Of a stretch of 64,000 nt of DNA, positions 22,207-36,079 are shown piece by piece. The notes under the pieces are model-generated. The model was not told the DNA's origin and searched no databases. It saw nothing but the letters and a program-made list of their open reading frames with translations. The first letter of the stretch is position 1. The number at the start of each line of letters is the position of its first letter. Source of the stretch: Echeneis naucrates (lineage: Eukaryota > Chordata > Actinopteri > Carangiformes > Echeneidae); the NCBI RefSeq assembly GCF_900963305.1, contig NC_042517.1, forward strand, positions 24,853,959 through 24,917,958, written 5' to 3'. Made by a program: the position numbers and the translations under genes.

Positions 22207-24752
22207 GTTTGCCTTCACAGTTTTGAGGCAAGGAAACTATCGTCACATCACCATCTCTTCTTTGCTTTCTTAAATAAAACCGTGACTTCTTCATGAGATA
22301 TCAGAATATCATTATGAGGATTAAGGGAGTTCCTTGTGAAATATCAGGTCTTTCAAAACATAAAATAAGAGTTAAAGGTATCAGACAAGTCCTCAGTCAT
22401 CCTCAACCCAATTTTAGCTTATCAGCTGGTTGAGCTGTAACCACCCGGATAAATTGCAGCCTTGGATTTGATCCCCTGCCAGACTGACCTGAAGTCACCA
22501 TTTACATATTGTTTTTTCGATTTTTCCCTATACTTTTGGCTTTGGCAGTTTCACCCCTAACCTCTCTGGACACAGCCTTTTTCTCCTGGGGGTTGCCTAA
22601 AAAAGATATTTCACTTCCTGTTTATAACAGATTTTAGATTCTTTTTTTTTTTTTTTAACCAATGGTTTGTTTGGAAGATTTGGCTGGGATCATTGTGTCC
22701 ACACAAAAAGTGACATAAGATGAAACCGCAATTTGTTAGACTGTTTAGTGTAAAGCAATTCTGTTGGCAGCTTTTTTTTAATGGGGGGGAAAAGTTTATT
22801 TGTGAAATTGAAATGCAAACTGTTAAGCAATTTTTGCGACGTTTTAGAAACTTCACCTGGTTCATCTCAGGAACAAATATGTGATTTTATTTTATTCCCC
22901 CCGCCCTCCCCCTCAAACCATGCCTCACACTGAAACAGCTTAACACAGATGAAACAACATGGTCTGTACAACCTGGGGCAAAAAGGAGTGCAAAGATAGG
23001 CCGGATAAATAACTGCTCTCAAAGAGAGAACATAATTTACTTAAAAGAAAAAAGCTGATTTTAGGTACCTGTTTGAGAGATGGCCACACCTCTAGCAGTG
23101 TCAGCGCGCAATCTGAAGAGCCAACGGGTTTAACTACCTTTAAATTATACTAGGATTAGATTTAACATGAAGATAGATGTAAACACATCGCACTGTTTAT
23201 AAAAGTTCAGCCAAAGCTGAAGGGCATTAAACCTCACTGCTTGTAAAATTAAGTCAGATTGTGTTGCAGCCTGTGTGATAATGCCCCCACTTCTGCATTG
23301 ATTTTATCAGCTCAGGAAATATTTTACTAATGATTTTAAGCTCTCAGTTTCTAATTTCAAGTCTTTAATACATTATTTATTTTGATGATGGTCCTATTTA
23401 GAGGAAAATAGATCAGAAATTAAGGGATGCATAGTGTCCAAAGCAGGTCAGATCCAGCATTTCTTCCTCCTAAGATCCTTCAAATATGGTTTCTTCAAAG
23501 AAAAAATAACAAAATGAAGGCCTTTCAAAACAGCAGCTCCCAAAGTGATGGAGGACATTACAGAGGGTTAATGCTTGATTAAAGCTGACAGGAGGTGGCA
23601 TTGCCTCATGAGGTGATGACCCTCAAACAAAAACTACTGTGATATATAAGTAGCTGTGTTGATGTATTTGGGGAAAAAAGAAGGGTTATGTTTAATATAT
23701 GATGAGCGTAATGTTGATATAGTATCATATTTTAACTTTGGGGCCCTCATGTAGAACTAATAGAACTATTTGAATTTCACTTTGAGTTAATGTTAAGTCA
23801 GAACCCGTTTGTGTCTCAGAGCATCACTGTCAGTATTCATCTATGTTGGGAATGTGGATGTGTTTGTGCTGCATGCTGTTGTTTAGTGGAGAGAGTCCTG
23901 GAGGAGCTGCCAATTCTCTCCTGCATGGGCATGCTTAAACCTCTCTGTTCGTTCAGGTATCTGGCAAACAGGTGATTTTTAACACATGAGCTATAATATC
24001 TTAAGTTTCTGAAAGAAGTAGGAAGGCGTGGGTTTAAACCGAAGCCGCGTGTTTCATTTCAAAAAGGTGTATTTTGCTTTGTTTTTCAGATTCGATGAAG
24101 CAGCTGTTCTCTCTGGACTTCTTCATGCAGACTTTGGTTATTTTCACATCAGAGTTCATCAGGGCTTTGTCAAGATATGATGAGCTATTGATTGATAATT
24201 TTACTTCTAGTTTTCCCATATGTATTTTAATCACCGAATACATTTTTTCTGTAAAAACAAGACCACATTCATATGTATATAGGTCATAACCCCTCTGTTG
24301 CATCTGTGCTTAATAAAATTAACTTGGATATAAATCACTTGGCTCATGATTAAACTTGTGTTGCACTTGGCAGCTACACTCTAACTTCTTATAAATGTTT
24401 TTTATTGATTGTTGTGTTTTTGTTGAAAGTAAAAATGCGAATTTAAGAGAGCCAAGTCGGCCTCGAACTCCTGAATCCAAAAGGACAGCAACATGGATGA
24501 GTAACTGTTTCGACATGTGAAGGCACCCCCACCCATAGCCTGAAGTCACCACTCCCCTTGTTCTCTCCCTCCTCCAGTCTTCTGTCATTCATATGTCAGC
24601 CTACACCAAGTGCTGCCTCCTTATAGCCAGTCCAATCCAGTAAGTGCTTTGGCTTGTGTGTGTGGGTCTATACATATATAGATCTTTGTGTTTGTGTGTG
24701 TGAGTTGTAGGTCTTGTGCTCAAGTGGAGGGTGTCATGCTGGCTGCGGCAGC
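22207..24752. other. Intergenic DNA between fam50a and the IL-17 receptor gene
   Basis: At 22416-22500 there is a possible tRNA-derived SINE head: cagctggttgagctgtaacc is A-box-like and ggatttgatcccc is B-box-like. The rest is AT-rich with homopolymer runs (poly-T near 22642). The last ~150 bases before 24753 are probably 5'UTR or promoter of the receptor gene. No coding exon is supported. Confidence 0.5.
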
Positions 24753-27700
24753 ATGTGGCGGGCAGTTCTAGCTTTGTACCCGCTGTTGACGCTCTCTCGG
24801 CCTCTCTGGGCTCAGGACGATGTCTCGGCTGTCACCATCAATCCTCAGGACTGCAGTCTGGACTGTGTCCGACAGGTGAGCCCCCTTTCACACCTGCTCT
24901 TCATTAATACGCTGACCAGCTCCGCTCTGCGGCCGTGTTTTTGTGATATATCATCAGCCTCGACTCCTGTCACCTCCAGGCTGTACTGATGTGTTGAAAC
25001 CAGGAGCATTTCTGTGCTGTCAGACTAATGAAATGTTTCTACTGATGTCGGCTGTTCTGCTTCTTCAGCTGCTGCTATTTTGTTTTGGCTGTTGTCAGCT
25101 TCGAAGACTTCTGTGCACACTATTCGCTGATTTACTTTTAAAAATCACTAAACATAACATAAACCTGTCTGTCTTTAGAAGTGTAGAAGCAATCTCAATC
25201 TTCAAAGAAATTAAATATGACCACAAATTGCTGGCAAATCCTTACCCTGCAGATGGGCCCCTGAAGCAATTTTTTTTAAATTACAATGTTCAGACACAAG
25301 GCAACGTGCTTGAAAGAAGTTTGGAAATAAATTACAACCAGAACAATTAACTGAACCAAAAGCTTCTTCACTTTGCCTCGTCCTGGCTCTGGTGGTGTGA
25401 GTAAACCTGTGCCAGAAGTCCTGATGGATGGAAAGTGATAGTAGCATTTGTTTGAATATTAAAAGTAGCTTGAAATTAAACACAGTACAAACATGAATAG
25501 AAGTGGGGTAGCAGTGCTGGTGGGAAACCCTGGGAAATGGGAAACCCTAGCAGGCTCATACTATTAAGTCACCAGTCACGTAGACAGATTTCTATTAATG
25601 TAATTCACAAAGTACAGATAAACTTATTGATGCACCTCCTGACAAAGACATGACATGACACAATGTAAAACAGAATTTATTACAGTGGCTGAAAGAACAT
25701 TTTTGTAGAGAGAGCATTAAATGATGCAATGACTGATTATTATTCAAATAAATTACTTTATCTGAAAATGAAAATAAAAATTGGCCATAGGTTGTACGGT
25801 AAGGTGAACATTTCTAGAGTTGTGAATCTGCGTATTTGTCAGGAAGTGACCACAGTTTATATATATTAGTTTTCTTGATAGAATTTTGTCTTATCTTGGC
25901 TTAAACCAAGGTTTTATACTTGATGTTCCTCTTTTTCTTGCAATTTACCAGAGGAAAGCAGGATTGAAGATCAGAGATGTTAGTAAGAAGATGGCACCTT
26001 TGTCTCTTCTGCGTAACAATGAATCAGTCTGCCTTAGATGAGCAGGAGAATCTGCAAAAAAAAAAAGAGAAAGAAAGAAAAGGCTTAGTCACAAGTGGTT
26101 CAGACCGAGTGTCTGAGGTAAGAGATAAACAGGTCAACAAGTCTAGGAAAATCTAGGATGTCTAATATGTTTAAGTAGAGGTTCAACAGAAATCAGCCAA
26201 ACACACTTTCTGAGAATTCCTCAGCTTCACAAAGATGATATTTAGGCGTCTTTGCAGAGGGAAAGGATATTGTCAGCGCTCTCCACCACATAAAACAACC
26301 ACCTGAAACAACATGTAAATCAGACTCTTGTAGTCCATGATCTGGACCGGGATTGCTCAGAAAAGGAAATGATAATAGACTAATTTGCAGTGTCAAGCTT
26401 ATTCTCCAAGTCCTGACCTGAACGTAAAAGTTCTGTGGAAATCCTCTTTGATTGACACAGTGACTGTATGTCAATCATTGTTTGTCCCTTGTATGGCTTA
26501 TGAACTATCAAAAACATGCCACTGGATGTCTTTTAAAACATCTTGCAGGTTTTGTTTATGTCTCCTACTCTGTGAGCGTGACAGCAACGCACCTCTTTCC
26601 TGCATCACATAGTCTAATCACATCGATTGTGGTATCTCACCAGTTTGCGTGCAACTCAGTATTTAGGAAGCAGATACCTCTGAATGCTCTTCACTCACTT
26701 GACAGTTCAACTACATTTGAATGGAATGTTGTAAGTGCACGCACGCACACAGTCTTTCTCACTCATGTCCTCAGAGAGTCAGTTTTTTTATCGTCTTTCG
26801 TTGTTCCCACCTGTTAGTCTAGTTAGATTCTCTTAACCTGCAAGGCAAGTTATCAGGACGAGAGACACATCCAGACAATTTACTCAAATAAAGGCACTAA
26901 AACTACAACCCAAAATGCTCCAGCACAGGTAAAACTCCTCAGGTGTTATCTGGTAAATGTGCCATAAGTTTCTGGGTGCCGGGGGTGCAGTGAGTAGAAC
27001 ATAATCAGGAGGCTACTGAGTCCTCATTGAAATGGGAAAGGTTGCTCTGGTGGAGACTTAAACACCTGACAGATACAGAAGCTTTTGTGCATAACCTTTG
27101 TGTGTATTTTGTCTGATGTAAAATCATGATTTAATCCAGAATCAGTGGTTTCTGTTTTGAAACAATGATTTTCACCTGTGCCCTGTAACAGTTGAAACAG
27201 ATACTAGAGAGATAAAATACCTATTTGAATCCTGTTCCAAAAAGAAACCGTCTGAGCAAGACACAGTAATCTGATTGAAAACTCCAACTTGAACCAGAGC
27301 AAACATCATGGAATGTAAGAACTTTTCATTACGAATCCAATTACCAGTATTTTAATATTTTTGCTTAATCACATTTCATCCTCTGATACATACAATTTAA
27401 AGGTTAATATTTAACTTTTTCTGACAGCTGTGATTCCATTTAGAATCACATTTTTACTATCAATCATATGCAGGGAGATCATTATTTCGGTTTATTGTTG
27501 TGTTGTGTTGGAGCTGTTATGGGGTTGATGTAAGCATGAGCAGATGTTGGGAAACAGGCCTGTCAAGTATTGGTTCTATACTTGGCTGATTGTATAGTAC
27601 ATTCCTTTTCAGCTTACATGTTCTGTTTTTATAGCTCTGCCTGGGGACGATTTATCACGAGTTATGGTTCATGAGTGGCCAAGTTTTGTAAAAAATATTT

Positions 27701-30700
27701 TAACGTATTTTGCTGATTAGTGGCAGACATTTTTTTTTATTTTTGTTCCCTAAGATTGTATAAACCAAATTTTATGTTGCTGAAGTTTTTAGCTTCAAAG
27801 AAAATTAAAAACATTAGAAGTTAAAAAACTGACGGTGAACTTTACAACCAGTTTTTGTTGATAGCTCATTCCAGCTCATGAGAATTTAAAATAATCCATC
27901 AGAAAAAAATTAATAATAATAAATCCAAGAGCCCTAACAATGATTTGAAAAGCCACAAGCTCCTTTTCCAGAGTATAATTTATCTAACAAAGTACATCAG
28001 CACTTCTTAATGATGTCATTAAAAGCTTGTTTTCTACATTTTTTTTTTTTTTTTACATTCAGCTCATTTTTGTTTTTCTGCTGTTAACCTCTAATTTCAC
28101 GCTCAGGTAAGCAGAGTGTTCTGATCCAGTCATTCTTTGTATGTGTAGCTAAAGGGTTGCAGTTGTTTTTGATCTTTGTGTCTGTTTTTGAAAACTCTCC
28201 ATTCCAGCATATTTCTGTTCCTCTTATGGTGTTTTTGCTTTGTCTGAAGTGATTTTTGCATCTTCCTCTGCAGGGAGGACCAGGATGTGAATACTGCAGA
28301 ATTAAAAGCAGTGAGGTCAAGCAGATGCTAGGTTATACCTCCATCAAACCACTTGGAAGTAAGTCTGTTTCACAACGAACCTGAAGACACTGTGTTGAAG
28401 CAGAGTGTGAATATAAAAACATGGTTGTCAACTCCAAGATGATGTTCACTTTGCACCTAATGTTTCTGTCATATATGACCTTAACCTGGAACAGTTGTTT
28501 GCACCTCATCTTAGCATTAACTTGGGCTATTCTACAGAGCAGAGGGTATGATCATTTTTCATCACTGAGATCATAAAAAACCAGTGGAGCTGACTCATGA
28601 TGGTCATTAGATAGAATGTAGATTTAGGGCTCTGCAGTATTCGCTTTACTTTCCAGACATGGTCCAGGTTTGTTGTTAGCCAGTGGGTTCAACCTGACTA
28701 AAGTCAGCTACTTTAACTTTTAGCCATTCTTGTCTACCACTTTGACTGACATGAAACGTCGTCATACTCCTCTGAGACTGAACCCCACTGATGTTGGTGA
28801 CCGCCTGACTTTTCCTCCAGAGTCACCATAAAGTCAGCATGCATAGTTTTCTTGTTTTTCAATTAGCTGCAAACTCCCCCATTGAGGGATTAGCAAAATT
28901 TCTAGTAATATTAGAAATAGAATTCCAGTCGGCCAATCGTACGGTTCACTGCAGCTCAACAGTTAATGGGAGGAGAGGTCATGAGATGTCCGTAAACCCT
29001 GCATTTAAAAGCCTGAAGGCCATAGTATGTGATGGGTCCAACTACATGCTGTTCCACGCTCAGACAGCAGTGTGGAGAAAGGATCTGGAAGTTGTCAAGT
29101 AGGCCGAGATGTGTTGGTGGAGCGCTCATCAAGCTGAGTGAGACATATACCATGACACTGTGTACCTGCAGACAGTTACTCAGCTATTTTGTGGTGAGTT
29201 TACTGGCCTCTCTCCTCAGCGATGCCAGTTTCTGACCTGGCCGAATGGAGATTTTGATTAGGTGTTTCGAGCCGGACAGCTTTTTTTTTTTCCCATTGTG
29301 ACACCCATGTTAGGCTCATTTGTGGTGGTCAGCTGGTGACCATTGAAGTGCAGGTCCAGCTCTGATAGAGTCCTCTTTCTTGAGAGTGTAATGAACTTGC
29401 ACTTTGATGGTTGAAAGGTGGTCTTCCACTGGGCCCCCCAAAGGGCTGTTTCACTCTCCACTTCAGCCCTGTCTGCTGGGTGGCATTGTCAGCGTACATG
29501 TACAGCTAATTTGCACACACTTCAACCAGGTCAACGATGAAGATGGAGCAAAGGAGAGGACCAAGAATTGATCCTTGTGGTACTGAGGCATTGATGGAGT
29601 AGGGTGGTGAGGCCTGACTGGACAACTCTGATGGATCTGTTTGAAAGGTAGCTTTCAAGCCGGTGCTACATGGTGAACGTCCACAGCACTTCAGCGTGAA
29701 TAGTGATTACATCTTAGCAACTACATGGCTCTAGACTGGTCCTTCTTAAATAATATTGACCTTTAAGCACTCTAGAAATTAAAAATGAAATGCTTGTTGT
29801 AGAAGGTTTTATATTCCCAAAGAAAGACTCTGCAGACTTCAGGTGAGTTATGGCACATGGCTTCTTTACTCATGCTTTATAAGCACGCTCCTCTTCTCTG
29901 TCATCAACACTCTAACATAACTAACCTAACCTAATGCACACATGTGCTATTGCACTGAACAGCTGTACACTTGTGTTGTCACTTCACATCAGGTTGTGTA
30001 CCGTGGCCATGTTTTGAGCTGCTCGGAGACAAAGACCCAGAAATCTGTCAGCACTACGTCCAAGCGCCAACTGATGTAAAGGTTGAATTTGTACCTGAGC
30101 CGAACCCAACCTCTGACACTATTGTGGTCTCCTGGAAGCCCAGTTATTATGGTATCTTGATGGCTTCTAAAAACTGACATCTCTCTTCATATATTTTCAA
30201 ACCAGTTTCTGTTTAAAACCTGCCATAAGGACACATTACCAGTCCCAGATATCAGCAGTAACCGGTTTCATTTTTGACAACAGTGTGTGACATGAAAGAG
30301 ATTTATTTTCAGACAAAACTGAATTATTATTAGTATGGACTGGATTAATTAGTTGTTCCATATTTGAAATTGGCTTGGATGGATAACTGACTTAGTCACC
30401 TGTGTTCTGAACTGGTGTTTCACAGAGATGTGTAGCTTTGATGATGGGTTGCTGCTGAGCCTGTGACTCTGATTTGACTTGGTCCCTGTCGTGTTGCAGG
30501 GATCGCTTTCCTGCGAGGTTTTCAGGTGTCTGTCCAGGCTTTGGGAGGATCCAGGATTGCCTGTCAGCTTTTTCTGTTCCACCGTAACCTCTCCCTGTCA
30601 GCTTCACATGCTCAAATGGTAGGAAGGGCCCCCACTCACATTGATCCTTTTCTGTCCGGTATGTTGTTTGACAACACGAGCTGTTCCTATTTTTATTGTT

Positions 30701-33700
30701 TCTATTACACTATATATTATTATTATTATTATTATTCTATTATATCATATTCAACATATTATGTTTTTTTACACACAACAAGGTGGGTCACATTTTTATC
30801 AGATTGATGCACTTGCAGCTAAATATTATTTCAGTGTGTGTATGTGACCATCACCAGCCCTCCCTGGAATCTAGCTTGTGGATCTTTGAGTGAAATGTGT
30901 GGCAGGGCTAGAGCTACGCCTCAGTGAACACAGGGGAGAGTAAAGGACAGAGAAGGTGTGGAAGGATGGACAGGGGAAGGGAAGCAGGTGGTGGTGGTAG
31001 GAACTAGTGGAGTGAAGGATCCTGTGCTTTTCCTGTTACTTCACTAAGAGAGTCCAGAGGGTTTCTGTGTAGATCTCTGGAGAGACTGCAGTCCAGGTAG
31101 GTGAAGGTGTCCCAAAAGAGGAGCTGAGTCAAAGAGTGATGGGATGAAAGAGCAGCTCAGCCCATTTTAGGCAGGATTCTTCAATTCTTCATAATGACCC
31201 AACACAAGCTGGCAATTGACACCACACATGCAAGTGGGCATTCCCTAAATATGAGTGAGACCATCACCTGGGCCCAGAGTCGGGTCAGAGGCCCACAAGC
31301 ATATAGTGCGGGTCTGAAATACTTGATGAGCACACATCTTATAGACTCACAATTTATAATCTATTGATTGCAAGGCGATGTTGTAGTTATTGTGAGATCG
31401 CACCTCAAAAAACATTCAAAATATGTCTGTATGAGAAAGAGCTGCACATTCTACACTGAAGTGAATTCAAAAGCTGTAACCAAGGCTGTGAAGAGAAGAC
31501 GTTTATTAATGCTGCCTCCCACTAAGAGCACATGCAGATATCATCAAAAATCAAAAACATACTGATATTTCAGCCACACACAGTCATTCCAATTGCTTGA
31601 TTACAGTTTCAAAGTGATGCCCATAAAATATATTGTGTAATTAAAAACTCCAGATGTCATTGACACACTCTTATTGAATTTGGTTATTCTAAGTATGCCA
31701 TGTTTGTAGAGAAAGTTATTTCAGGTTGAGGCATCCAGATCTTCAGGGTGATTATTCTATGGTGACTTGGCTTGTTCAGGACTGGTTTTTTTGCTCAGAC
31801 TTGTGTTGCATGCCAAAATTTCTTTATGTCACTATGACAAGACACACATCAGTTGAAAAACACAGCAGCAACTCCTAACTGACTACTTAATGTTTAGCGT
31901 TGTGCCTGTTTGCTGAGCTGTTTGCTTGTTGGCTTAATTTTATTTTTGGCATACTACTATCAGAATCTTCATCAGATTTATTCTCTCACCATACACATTT
32001 TAGCACACACAGAACTCAATCCACAAATTAAAACAAAAAAAAAAAAAACAACACACATCTAGTGTGCCTGTCAAAACCCCCTCTGAAATTATGATGTGGA
32101 AATATAATAAACACCCCTGAAATGGAGGTAAACTGATTAGAGCATGTCGTAAAGAAAATCAAACTGAAGAAAATACACATTTCAATGCACTGAAGGGACA
32201 AAAACAAATGGAGACATTTAACTTTTACCTAATCCCAAATATTATTACAATAATTTATTTTTTGCTTCTGTTCGACACTTGTATTGTTATTAACTTGCCT
32301 TTATCACCAATACCTGTGCACAAACAAAAGTGGCCAGTTTGTTTAAAGAAAGCCAAGGTCAAGGCTGCTGCTGCGTTCTGCAGGTGTACAAGTCGGACCC
32401 ATTCCCTAGCCTCTCTCTTGGGTCCCAGTATGCTGTCACAGTCATGGCTGTTCCGGCGCCTGAGCAGTGGGAGAGCTTCTACCGCAGCATGTACTTCTCC
32501 ACTCGCTGTAAGTCCCCTCAGAGTCAGATATTGTCTAATCAAGTACACACATCATCTCAGTGGCGCCCCCAGAGGTTTGGTTTGCACCATTAATATCTAA
32601 ATCCCTCTCTCTGTTGACTTTACAGTACATGTAAACAGATTTACAGTACGTCATATCTCAAACTCTGTTGCCATCCAGTTTGAACGATTGAAAACTATTA
32701 TCAGAATAACGGTTGATTAAATAGTAACATCCACAATGTGGTTCTGCAGCATGTGCAGAGAAGAACGGCCTTCAGCAGTGCAAGAAGGGTGAGAGGAAAA
32801 TGTTTAATCAGTCTCAAATAAACTTCATGAAATTTTTTTCCCTCTGAACTTAATATCTGTCAATATTTCACGATCTGGTTGTAGACTGGTACCCTGAACA
32901 TGTTGAGGTGCATCAGGAAGGGACCAATGCCACTGTGACCTTTAACCTGGCCCCACCAAAGCTGGGCATCACAAGCTACTACTCACTTTGTTATGCAAAC
33001 GGCATGAAGAAATACACAGATATAACTCCTGTGAGTGAGCCATGATGCACTCATCTCTTTACTTACTTACTTACTTACTAAAATAATAATTAATAGTAAT
33101 CATTGATTTAATGTCCTTAGATTTCTACCAGCAACAACACCCACCACAGCTACCAACTGAATGACCTTGAAGAAGGAACCAATTACACTTGTGAGGTAAA
33201 TTTAGAGGGAATATTTATATTTGACATTTGACATTGACAGTGATTGCAGAATTGAAGTTTTCTATGAAAATGCACTGTTTTATGAGTGAAAACTTCAGTG
33301 TTTATACCTTGTGTTTCATGGTATATGATATAGTACACTGTATATGTGTTTGTATGCTTTGTATATAAATATAAAGGCCTTTGTATTCAATCACACGATA
33401 TAATGAAGCTTTGATATTTTATTATTCACACCCACAGTACATGATAATATTTTTTGCTTTCGTATTGTCATATTTTCAGATTATCTGCTTACAGTCATAT
33501 TTGGGTTTTATTCATTTAGTAAAAGAGAGACAAAACACTGACACAAATTTAAAGATGAATTTGACTGATACTGCGTTCATCAGTCAAATTATTGTTATTA
33601 TTACAATTATATTAATGACTATTTGGTGATAATACTGTCATCATGCATTCCTTTGGCCTTGATTATCACGAGAACATGTCAAATAGACACACATCTTCAA

Positions 33701-35565
33701 AGCATTGGTAACATAGCTATGGTCTCTTGATAAAATAGCTGTTAGCTATTATATTTTCTGGTTTTGGTCGTGTCCCTTTTTGTGCTTCAGCTAAAAACGA
33801 ATGGTAAATGATCTTGTATAACCATCATTTACAAAGCGATGAATGGGATCTGCATTTGCTTTGTCACAGATTGCAGCTAACATAGTGGATGCAGTGAGGA
33901 AAGCATTCAATATTCACGTCACGCGCATTCAGAAAGGTAGGGGTTTGTTGCACCTAACAGAATTAATACAGTGTATTCTGGACCCGTAGAGCTGTAACGT
34001 GACTGCAGGACCCTGAATGTTCAGTCTTCAATGTGTTGGATACAGATACTGTATGAGATATATCTTTGATCAGTCATACCAGACTGATTCCCACATTGTG
34101 GGAAATGTTCTCATTTGCACTTTTCTGTAATATTTACTCGTCAGCAGTTACCATGAATGGCCTGCCTCCAGAATTCAACAATATCTATAACTCTGCACAA
34201 CAAATGCATATAATGTGTTTATTCTATACAGAGCACAACTAGTATGTTAACTTAAATGTAAATTGAGCTTTGCTGCTCCCAGCCTTATGGCAACACGCCA
34301 TGACAGTATTATTCATCTCCAAATATCAGCACTGCAAAGAAACACTTTTACCAAATTATATCTGTAGGATCTGTCACTGATTTATCATATAATCCACAAC
34401 TCCCCCTCTCCTCAGAAGATAACTCAGCACTCCCCGCCGCTCTCCCTTTGGCCCTGATTCTTCCACTGTGCGTGGCTGTGGTGGTAATACTTGTGGTCTT
34501 ACTGTCTGTTCTCACCAAGAGAAGGTCCCAGCTGCAAATGAAGAAATTCAACATAAAACCAGGTGCGAAGACAATTTTTGTTTGCATGGTCGAAGCCCAA
34601 TTTAATTTCTTTCATTGTAAACCAAATTACCAGCAGTGTGTGAAGTGCAACCTGGTTTCTTTTTATTTGTGCCCATTCAGCTATTATCAAGGAGCATCAA
34701 GAGAGCGTGACTCAGGAGGAATCGGTATCATTAAATAGAAGCAAACTGACACCTCCTCGTCTTCTGATTTGCTACAGCACTAACGATGGTCCTGCTCATG
34801 TCAAAGCTGTTATGCAATTAGGGGCCTTCATACAGCAGCATATGGCCACTCAGGTAGCGGACGAAACACTTCTGTTCTGTTGTTTATGATGAGTAGTTTC
34901 AGTTTTTACAAGGGTTGTTTCTGAACCAATTTGCTAGTAATTATATCATCTCCAGGGTTGGAGTTACCTGTTGTCCATTTTCCTTTCAGGTGTGTTTAGA
35001 CCTGTGGGACTCCCTCAGTGTGGCTGAGGAGGGCCACATGGCCTGGCATTGTCGACAGATCCGAGAGAGTGACTTCATCTTGGTGGTCTGTTCTCAGGGT
35101 GTTAACCACAGACCTGAGTCTTCAGAGCTGGACTGCGATGACCAAGATCTGGAGGCAGACAGGGAGCTAAACTCTGGGCCCAATTCTTTCAGCTCTGAAG
35201 CAGCCGTCCGACTTATTGGAGAGGAAGTTGGCCGAGCCAAAGCCAGGGGCCATGATCTGTCCAAATACATGACAGCCATTTTTGAATACTCTGATGCGAC
35301 AGACATCCCCACTGAGCTGAGGCTGGTGTCTCACTACACACTGACTAGTGACTTACCGCTGCTCTTCTCCCACCTCCACGGAGTGGCTCTGCACAGGCCT
35401 GGGGGTTACCTGAAGATAAACCACATCTCAGAAGAAGGATTTGCCAAATTACCAGCTGGAGCAGCTCTGCAGTGGGCAATCCATGAGGCTGGGATAGCAA
35501 TGAGATCCACAAGACATCATTCAGCTAAATCTGCACTTAATGGTGCGGTAGAAAGGCTGGCCTGA
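24753..35565 (+). CDS. Interleukin-17 receptor D-like protein (SEFIR receptor)
   Basis: Twelve exons: 24753-24875, 28274-28358, 29993-30151, 30500-30618, 32384-32507, 32750-32788, 32885-33030, 33121-33195, 33870-33936, 34416-34562, 34681-34853, 34990-35565; 1833 nt, 610 aa, phases consistent. A signal peptide (~1-20, MWRAVLALYPLLTL) leads to a Cys-containing ectodomain with fibronectin-III-like folds (VSWKPSYYG and YGIAFLRGFQVSVQAL, like IL17RD GIEFLKGFRV; N-glycosylation sites such as NRT-type NLS and NYT). One membrane helix (~320-343, LILPLCVAVVVILVVLLSVL) is followed by KRR. The SEFIR domain (~388-545) has PRLLICYSTNDG, VCLDLWDSL and IRESDFILVVCSQG, closest to IL17RD. SEFIR domains recruit Act1 in IL-17 signalling, and IL17RD also restrains FGF signalling. 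The tail after SEFIR is much shorter than in human IL17RD (739 aa), so this may be a teleost paralogue; IL17RA-like is less likely. Confidence 0.88.
24876..28273 (+). other. Intron 1 of the IL-17 receptor gene
   Basis: A 3.4-kb intron. I saw an apparently random 135-codon open frame (24943-25350), short A and T runs (about 26057 and 28040) and nothing that looks like a further exon, RNA gene or known repeat. Confidence 0.5.
29250..29650 (-). mobile_element. LINE reverse-transcriptase core fragment, antisense in IL-17R intron 2
   Basis: Minus-strand translation gives SINASVPQGSILGPLLCSIF, then LYMYADN (catalytic YxDD box with the last Asp changed to Asn), then, after frame changes, TTFQPSKCKFITLSRKR and NGHQLTTTNEPNMLGVT-like sequence. 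This is the palm/thumb region of an APE-type LINE (L2/Jockey/X-element-like). Both ends are truncated and several stops are present. The Asp-to-Asn change alone would inactivate it. Confidence 0.8.
30715..30738. repeat. (TTA)n microsatellite
   Basis: About eight TTA/ATT units in IL-17R intron 4. Confidence 0.8.
30825..31150 (+). repeat. Unclassified repeat, copy A (near-identical inverted partner at 56991-57300)
   Basis: The core 30913-31150 (238 bp) is matched on the opposite strand at 56991-57228 with, by eye, one substitution (gagctgagtc versus gagcggagtc). Similarity extends leftward to about 30825 with indels, through ttatttcagtgtgtgtatg and gaccatcaccagccctccc. It lies in IL-17R intron 4. 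I do not recognise the family; no terminal repeats or reverse-transcriptase motifs are visible. Confidence 0.85.
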
Positions 35566-36073
35566 CAGGAGAAAGTGGGTTCCACAATCACTTCTATTGT
35601 GCCCATAAGCAAGCAAGCAATGGAACACATCTGCCTCAGCTGTGCTGCTGTGGCAGAAACTATGCACTTTGACCCTTTTAAATATGTTAACATGTGTGCA
35701 CAGGATTTATTAAAGAAATAGCAGATTGCCCAATAATGTAAGCTAAATTTATTTGACATTTTTGGCTCATATTGTTGCAGTGTCACAAGGGTGAAGTTAA
35801 GCATTGTCATATTAACGATGTACGTAAAAATCATACAAGTGTCCTAAATGTGAGTGATGTTACTCGTGAATATTATAACATTGTACGCTTGCATGTTCAA
35901 CCTTCAGTCAAGGTTCTATTTAATTCATACATGTATATATCTCATATGTAGATAAAAGTCGATTATTAGGCCCAATCAAATTTACATTTTAAAATCATAC
36001 TGGTTTACAATATGTGTTTTCAGATGTTCTGTTGTTTTTTTTTTTTAAATCTCATACCATTAATGAAGCCAAT

Positions 36074-36079
36074 AATAAA
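36074..36079 (+). terminator. Polyadenylation signal for the IL-17 receptor gene
   Basis: AATAAA about 510 bases after the stop at 35565. Confidence 0.5.

Noticed and set aside
22416-22500. A genuine tRNA gene
   Set aside because: A- and B-box-like sequences are present, but I cannot fold an acceptor or anticodon stem; at best a tRNA-derived SINE head.
24943-25350. 135-codon open frame with a hydrophobic start in IL-17R intron 1
   Set aside because: No similarity to a known protein, low-complexity leucine run, no splice sites of matching phase; expected by chance at this length.
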